Below are positions 60,793-64,000 of a stretch of 64,000 bases of DNA, in pieces. A program made the position numbers and the translations under genes. The first letter of the stretch is position 1; every line of letters begins with the position of its first letter. Origin of the DNA: Microvirga vignae (GTDB taxonomy: Bacteria; Pseudomonadota; Alphaproteobacteria; Rhizobiales; Beijerinckiaceae). Under the pieces are notes generated by a model. The model did not search any database. It was given only the letters and a program-made list of their open reading frames with translations, and had not been told where the DNA came from. The stretch is taken from the NCBI RefSeq assembly GCF_001017175.1, contig NZ_LCYG01000032.1, forward strand, positions 186,001 to 250,000, written 5' to 3'.

Positions 60793-61136
60793 GCGCCCTG
60801 CGGATGCGGAGGGTTTAAGGAGCGCGTCTCTGCGCCGAAGGTAACGACGAGAAGATCCGCGATGGCCGATGCCACGGGTTCGATGCCGCCGGAGAGCGGC
60901 AGATTCGCAACCTCCGCATCGCTCACCTCATGACCGCCGCCGCGCAGGGCGACGCCCAGCAGCCTCAGGAGATCCCGGCTCGACAGGCGGCCCGTGCCGA
61001 AGCGTTCGGCAAGAGCCATGAGATCCTCGACGCCGAACGCTTCCTCCAGTTCGGCGAGGGCTCCAAGCGTGAGGCACAAGGTGTAGCGCTTGTCGCCGAA
61101 TTGCAGCGCGACTTCGCCGCGTCTTTTGTTGGCCAT
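60789..61136 (-). CDS. GTA tail assembly chaperone (g10; GTA TAC family)
   Basis: A 115-residue protein: MANKRRGEVALQFGDKRYTL, LTLGALAELEEAFGVEDLMAL and LLRLLGVALRGGGHEVSDAEVANLPLSGG (seen in parts) match the GTA-specific tail assembly chaperone family (PF11836 type). The ATG at 61136 is preferred over an upstream GTG or ATG. It lies 12 bases after g9 and overlaps the start of g10.1. Confidence 0.9.
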   Translation of the reverse strand: MANKRRGEVALQFGDKRYTLCLTLGALAELEEAFGVEDLMALAERFGTGRLSSRDLLRLLGVALRGGGHEVSDAEVANLPLSGGIEPVASAIADLLVVTFGAETRSLNPPHPQGA

Positions 61137-61147
61137 GGCGCCATTCC

Positions 61148-61558
61148 TCACAGGGCTACGAAGGTCAGGGCACCGGCGGATTCGAAAGCCATTTCGAACG
61201 TGACCTCGCCCGCATGATCGCCGCGATACTCGAGGCTCGTAATCTGGAACGGCCCCTCGATGCGCCCGAAATCAGGAACGATGATCTGATAGGTCAGAAT
61301 ATCGCCGTCGAAAAACACCTGGCGCATGCGCGCATCCGAGGCTTCATCCTTGAACACGCCGGAACCGGTGATGCCGGCGCGGCGCACGCCGACGCCTGCC
61401 AGCAATTCTCGCCAGCGCCCGGCGGATTCCGCGCTGGTGACATCGACGGTCTCGGCATTGAAAGAGATCTGGCGGGTGCGAAGACCGGCCACGGTCACGA
61501 AGCCCGTACCGCCATCGCTGATCTTGATGAGCAGGTCCTTGCCCTTCTGAGCAGGCAT
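61148..61558 (-). CDS. GTA major tail tube protein (g9; TP901-1 family)
   Basis: A 136-residue tail tube subunit: MPAQKGKDLLIKISDGGTGF, VAGLRTRQISFNAETVDVTS, AESAGRWRELLAGVGVRR and a C-terminal GDHAGEVTFEMAFESAGALTF are the TP901-1/GTA pattern. It polymerises as stacked rings to build the tail tube. A 226-base gap with repetitive palindromes separates it from g8, which is unusual inside this normally compact module. Confidence 0.93.
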   Translation of the reverse strand: MPAQKGKDLLIKISDGGTGFVTVAGLRTRQISFNAETVDVTSAESAGRWRELLAGVGVRRAGITGSGVFKDEASDARMRQVFFDGDILTYQIIVPDFGRIEGPFQITSLEYRGDHAGEVTFEMAFESAGALTFVAL

Positions 61559-61614
61559 GAAGAAGTCCTTTCGAAAACAGAAGAAAACTTATGGTGCCGC
61601 GCCAGATCTCCGCA

Positions 61615-61700
61615 CGTCATCACCGGCCTTGTGCCGGTGATCCCGACTGCGGGAGAACGGTGCTTTTCCGTATCGGGATGGCCGGGACGAGCCCGGCCCT
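61615..61700. repeat. REP-like palindromic element inside the GTA cluster
   Basis: Three hairpins follow each other: TCACCGGC (61620-61627) / GCCGGTGA (61633-61640); ATCCCGA (61640-61646) / TCGGGAT (61673-61679); GGCCGGG (61680-61686) / CCCGGCC (61692-61698). I recognise this nested pattern as a dispersed extragenic repeat frequent in Rhizobiales. The rest of the 226-base gap (61559-61784) shows no gene. Confidence 0.75.
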
Positions 61701-61784
61701 GACGAAGGGGGCAGCGCCTTCATTTGAATGTCTCATCCGGTCGTCCCCACCCCTTCTCGCGGGGGAGAGAATGCACAGATCAAG

Positions 61785-62195
61785 TCACCCACGTTCGGTG
61801 ACGGCGCGAAGATGAAGGGTGACGCGGGCAAGCTGCGTATCCTTGTCCCGCGCGGAGGCGATCTCTGCCACGCGCAGATTCACGAGCCGATGACCGACGA
61901 GGATGAGCGGCGCATCGTCGAGGAGGGCGGCAAAGCGCTCGGCTGCCGAGAGACCCGTGCAGGCGCTGCCGCGCACCGACCACACCACGATGGTGAGATC
62001 CTGCTCGTGGCCGCGATCCGTATCGGTGGACCAATCCTGGGCCGTCACATCGCCAAACAGGGCATAGACGGGCTCCGCATTCCGAGGCGGTTCGTCGTAC
62101 AGACGCAGGGTTCCGCCCATGAGGGCTATCAGCTCCGCGTCCCCAGCGGCCGCCTCCAGAATGGCGCGGCGGAGCGCGAGAATGGGGCTCGTCAT
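61785..62195 (-). CDS. GTA tail terminator (g8; DUF3168)
   Basis: A 136-residue protein of the DUF3168 family: ILALRRAILEAAAGDAELIALMGG, RLYDEPPRNAEPVYALFGDV and the C-terminal HRLVNLRVAEIASARDKDTQ. It caps the tail tube at the head side. Its ATG overlaps the g7 stop (ATGA), and its stop is followed by the repeat-containing gap before g9. Confidence 0.92.
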   Translation of the reverse strand: MTSPILALRRAILEAAAGDAELIALMGGTLRLYDEPPRNAEPVYALFGDVTAQDWSTDTDRGHEQDLTIVVWSVRGSACTGLSAAERFAALLDDAPLILVGHRLVNLRVAEIASARDKDTQLARVTLHLRAVTERG

Positions 62196-62527
62196 GCCTT
62201 GATCTCCTCGACCAGACAGACGAGATCACGCCTCGAGCCGTCCGGATCGGAGGCTGTGCGAATGGCGAAGCGGCGAAGGCCCGAGGTCAGGCGCATGGCG
62301 CCCGTCACGCCCTCGCGATAGCGCAGGGTGATCTTGTGGGTGAGGCTCTGCTCGGGCCGATCCGCGCGCGCGCGCTCGGAACCGGATAGCAACTCCATCG
62401 CGCCCCAGACCTGGGGGCCTGGCCTGTAGGAGCGGATCATGCCGCCGAACCCATCGGGGCTTTCGAGAGGCACTTCGAGAACGAACCGGCGCGCCCGCGC
62501 GCCGACGGGCAATGACTTGGATTTCAT
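62192..62527 (-). CDS. GTA head-tail stopper/adaptor (g7)
   Basis: A 111-residue protein matching phage head-tail joining proteins: RARRFVLEVPLESPDGFGG, then VWGAMELLSGSERARADR, ITLRYREGVTGAMRLT, and a final FAIRTASDPDGSRRDLVCLVEE. It plugs the connector before the tail binds. It starts 20 bases downstream of the g6 stop and is coupled to g8. Confidence 0.92.
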   Translation of the reverse strand: MKSKSLPVGARARRFVLEVPLESPDGFGGMIRSYRPGPQVWGAMELLSGSERARADRPEQSLTHKITLRYREGVTGAMRLTSGLRRFAIRTASDPDGSRRDLVCLVEEIKA

Positions 62528-62547
62528 CGGGAAACTCAGGGAAAGAA

Positions 62548-63108
62548 TTAGAGGCGTGCGCGCTGGAACGGAGCCACGAGCGCTATCGCTTCCGGCGGCA
62601 GGATCTGCTCACCCACCACATCGCCCTGGTTCTCGTACCAATGGGCGACGAGAATCCTGATTGCGAGCTTCAAGGTGGTGGGCACCGCATCGGGCGAAGC
62701 GCCGTAGCCGGCGCGCAGCGCGATCTCGATGCCGTTTCTCAGCCTCCCGGGCACCGGCGCATTCGTGATCAGGATGCAGGGAGGATCGCTTGCTGGATCG
62801 GCCTCGATGGAACCGGCCGGGACTTCCGTGGCAATGCCTGCAGCGTCAATGACCTTGATGCCGTCAACCGTGAGCAGAGGCGAAATCGGCAGCAACACCT
62901 TCCCGTCCTGCGGCCAGCGATCCATCACCAGGCGCCAGCGCTGTTCGATCAGGATGCGTCGGGAGGCGGATTCCACCATGAGGCGCGCGGCCCTGATGAG
63001 CCCGGAGATCAGATCGTCCTCCGCCTCGCCATCGACGCGCAGATAGGCCTTCATCTCAAGTAGCGTTACGGGCTCGACGGCGGGGCCATCAACGAATATC
63101 GGGATCAT
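62548..63108 (-). CDS. GTA head-tail connector (g6)
   Basis: A 186-residue protein from an ATG at 63108: VTLLEMKAYLRVDGEAEDDL, ISGLIRAARLMVESASRRIL, and the C-terminal TTLKLAIRILVAHWYENQGD are the standard pattern of HK97-type connector adaptors (gp6 family). It attaches below the portal. It is the most upstream GTA gene visible. Just 18 bases separate its start from the divergent protease gene, leaving little room for a promoter. Longer upstream readings are antisense to that protease and not conserved. Confidence 0.92.
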   Translation of the reverse strand: MIPIFVDGPAVEPVTLLEMKAYLRVDGEAEDDLISGLIRAARLMVESASRRILIEQRWRLVMDRWPQDGKVLLPISPLLTVDGIKVIDAAGIATEVPAGSIEADPASDPPCILITNAPVPGRLRNGIEIALRAGYGASPDAVPTTLKLAIRILVAHWYENQGDVVGEQILPPEAIALVAPFQRARL

Positions 63109-63126
63109 CGCAACAGGAATCCTTCC

Positions 63127-63870
63127 ATGATGAATCGTCTGATCACGCTCTCCCTCGCCCTGTCGCTTGCTGCGACCGGAGCAGAAGCCATCGTCGGCGG
63201 TGCGGAGGACCAAGGTCCCCTCGCCCGTCAGAGCGTGATGGTGTTGAGTTCGAATGGCGGCGTCTGCAGCGCCGTCGTGGTGGCGCGCGACGTGGTCCTC
63301 ACCGCAGCCCATTGCGTGACGGGCGCGGACGAGCACCGGGTGCATTTTCGGGACGAGACGGGCGAGCCGGTACTGATCAAGCCCTCCGCGAAGGCGGTTC
63401 ATCCCGGCTACAACGCGAAAGCCATCCAGACCCGTCAGCGCTCCATCGATCTGGCGCTCGTGCGCATCCCCGAGGCGCTGCCGGAGCGTTTCGAGCGGGC
63501 GACGCTCACCGGCATCAAGCCGGCTAAGGATGAATCCATCATCGTCGGCGGCTATGGACTGGCACGCGAAGGGGATGCCAAGACGACGGGAACCTTCCGC
63601 ACCGCGTCTCTGACGGTGACGGAGCCCTATGGCCCGAGCAAGATCCTGCTCTGGTCACAAGGTTCCGGGGCCGCGGGAGCCTGCCAGGGCGATTCCGGAG
63701 GGCCGATGACCTCGGGAACAGCCATTGCCGCCATCACATCCTGGTCATCCCCATCACGCGGGCAGAGCTGCGGGGGAGCAACACAAGGCATTCTCCTTGG
63801 CCCGCAAAGGGAATGGATCGACCGTACTCTCGAAGCCTGGAACCGTGCGGCGTTGTGGAACGGCAACTAA
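63127..63870 (+). CDS. Trypsin-like serine protease (peptidase S1), secreted
   Basis: A 247-residue exported protease. The signal peptide (MMNRLITLSLALSLAATGAEA) is followed immediately by IVGG, the mature N-terminus of trypsins, so no activation peptide is present. The triad is H62 (LTAAHC), D108 (SIDLALVRI) and S190 (GDSGGP), with a Cys pair around each. An AGGAA ribosome binding site precedes two ATGs, 63127 and 63130. It is probably released into the periplasm or medium as an already active enzyme. It lies where a GTA capsid gene is usually found. Confidence 0.92.
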   Translation: MMNRLITLSLALSLAATGAEAIVGGAEDQGPLARQSVMVLSSNGGVCSAVVVARDVVLTAAHCVTGADEHRVHFRDETGEPVLIKPSAKAVHPGYNAKAIQTRQRSIDLALVRIPEALPERFERATLTGIKPAKDESIIVGGYGLAREGDAKTTGTFRTASLTVTEPYGPSKILLWSQGSGAAGACQGDSGGPMTSGTAIAAITSWSSPSRGQSCGGATQGILLGPQREWIDRTLEAWNRAALWNGN

Positions 63871-63956
63871 AGCTGGAAAAATCAAGCGGGGCGGAACTAT
63901 CCTACCTTGATAACCCTTGCTCTACGTAACGATTCTTTCCTCACCTCATAGTTCCG

Positions 63957-64000
63957 ATGCGCGCCCTTTCATTGATTGCTTTTCTCGCACTCACCCTTTT
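63957..64000 (+). CDS. Start of a further secreted protein (truncated by window edge)
   Basis: An ATG at 63957 opens a frame reading MRALSLIAFLALTLF to the end of the window, which looks like the start of a signal peptide. Nothing more can be said about the product. It is 86 bases after the protease gene on the same strand and may be cotranscribed with it. Confidence 0.5.
   Translation, partial: MRALSLIAFLALTL

Overview
The window looks like chromosomal DNA of an alphaproteobacterium of the order Rhizobiales (Hyphomicrobiales), most likely the Methylobacteriaceae/Microvirga branch. The evidence is high GC content, GTG and TTG starts, a cycHJKL cytochrome c maturation operon beside FeuPQ-like and DegP/two-component genes, a PleC-like kinase, an RcGTA-type gene transfer agent cluster, and palindromic repeats of a kind I associate with this group. 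Family placement is an inference from memory; no 16S gene is present.

Layout. 1-2536: the end of a tripartite tricarboxylate transporter operon (tctC, tctB, tctA). 2619-9702: housekeeping genes (DUF2059 protein, rpiA, gph, tRNA-Val(CAC), an L,D-transpeptidase, a DUF971 protein, moaA, an amino-acid-type binding protein, a beta-hydroxyacid dehydrogenase). 9772-18124: a catalytically dead caspase-like protein with a proline-rich tail, enoyl-CoA hydratase, a UDG-superfamily protein, LysE exporter, SNase-like nuclease, the divergent cobT/cobS cobalamin genes and a membrane retropepsin. 18177-19976: an unusual locus in which an ADYC-domain secreted protein sits behind two tiny secreted proteins built from NGLSx repeats. 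20232-28283: dusA, a YAPGQ-repeat protein, a broken ybaK, then a purine-catabolism operon (xdhA, xdhB, xdhC, guanine deaminase, ureE). 28407-50749: gloA, pepN, pleC, a large RTX protein that appears inserted into an otherwise conserved block, glnE, a two-component pair, degP, the ccm/cyc operon (H, F, E, I), feuQ/feuP-like genes and a small PepSY-like periplasmic gene. 50797-63108: the tail module of a gene transfer agent, read right to left from g6 to g15, followed by a DUF2793 protein and a muramidase/holin lysis unit. It is interrupted by a ydcH-like gene and two decaying lipoprotein genes. 63127-64000: a trypsin-like protease and the start of another secreted protein, on the opposite strand where the capsid module would be expected.

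How the genes connect. XdhABC and guanine deaminase feed purines towards urate; ureE at the end of that operon fits nickel delivery to a urease handling the urea released further down the pathway. CcmI/E/F/H carry out haem delivery and ligation to apocytochrome c; DegP and two envelope-facing two-component systems flank them. The GTA tail genes are ordered as in RcGTA, but no terminase, portal, protease or capsid gene lies within the window.

The best candidate for an undescribed system is the ADYC/NGLS-repeat locus (18177-19976). Next are the in-frame endolysin-holin gene with a strong internal ribosome binding site, the PepSY-like gene in the FeuN position, and the pseudo-caspase.
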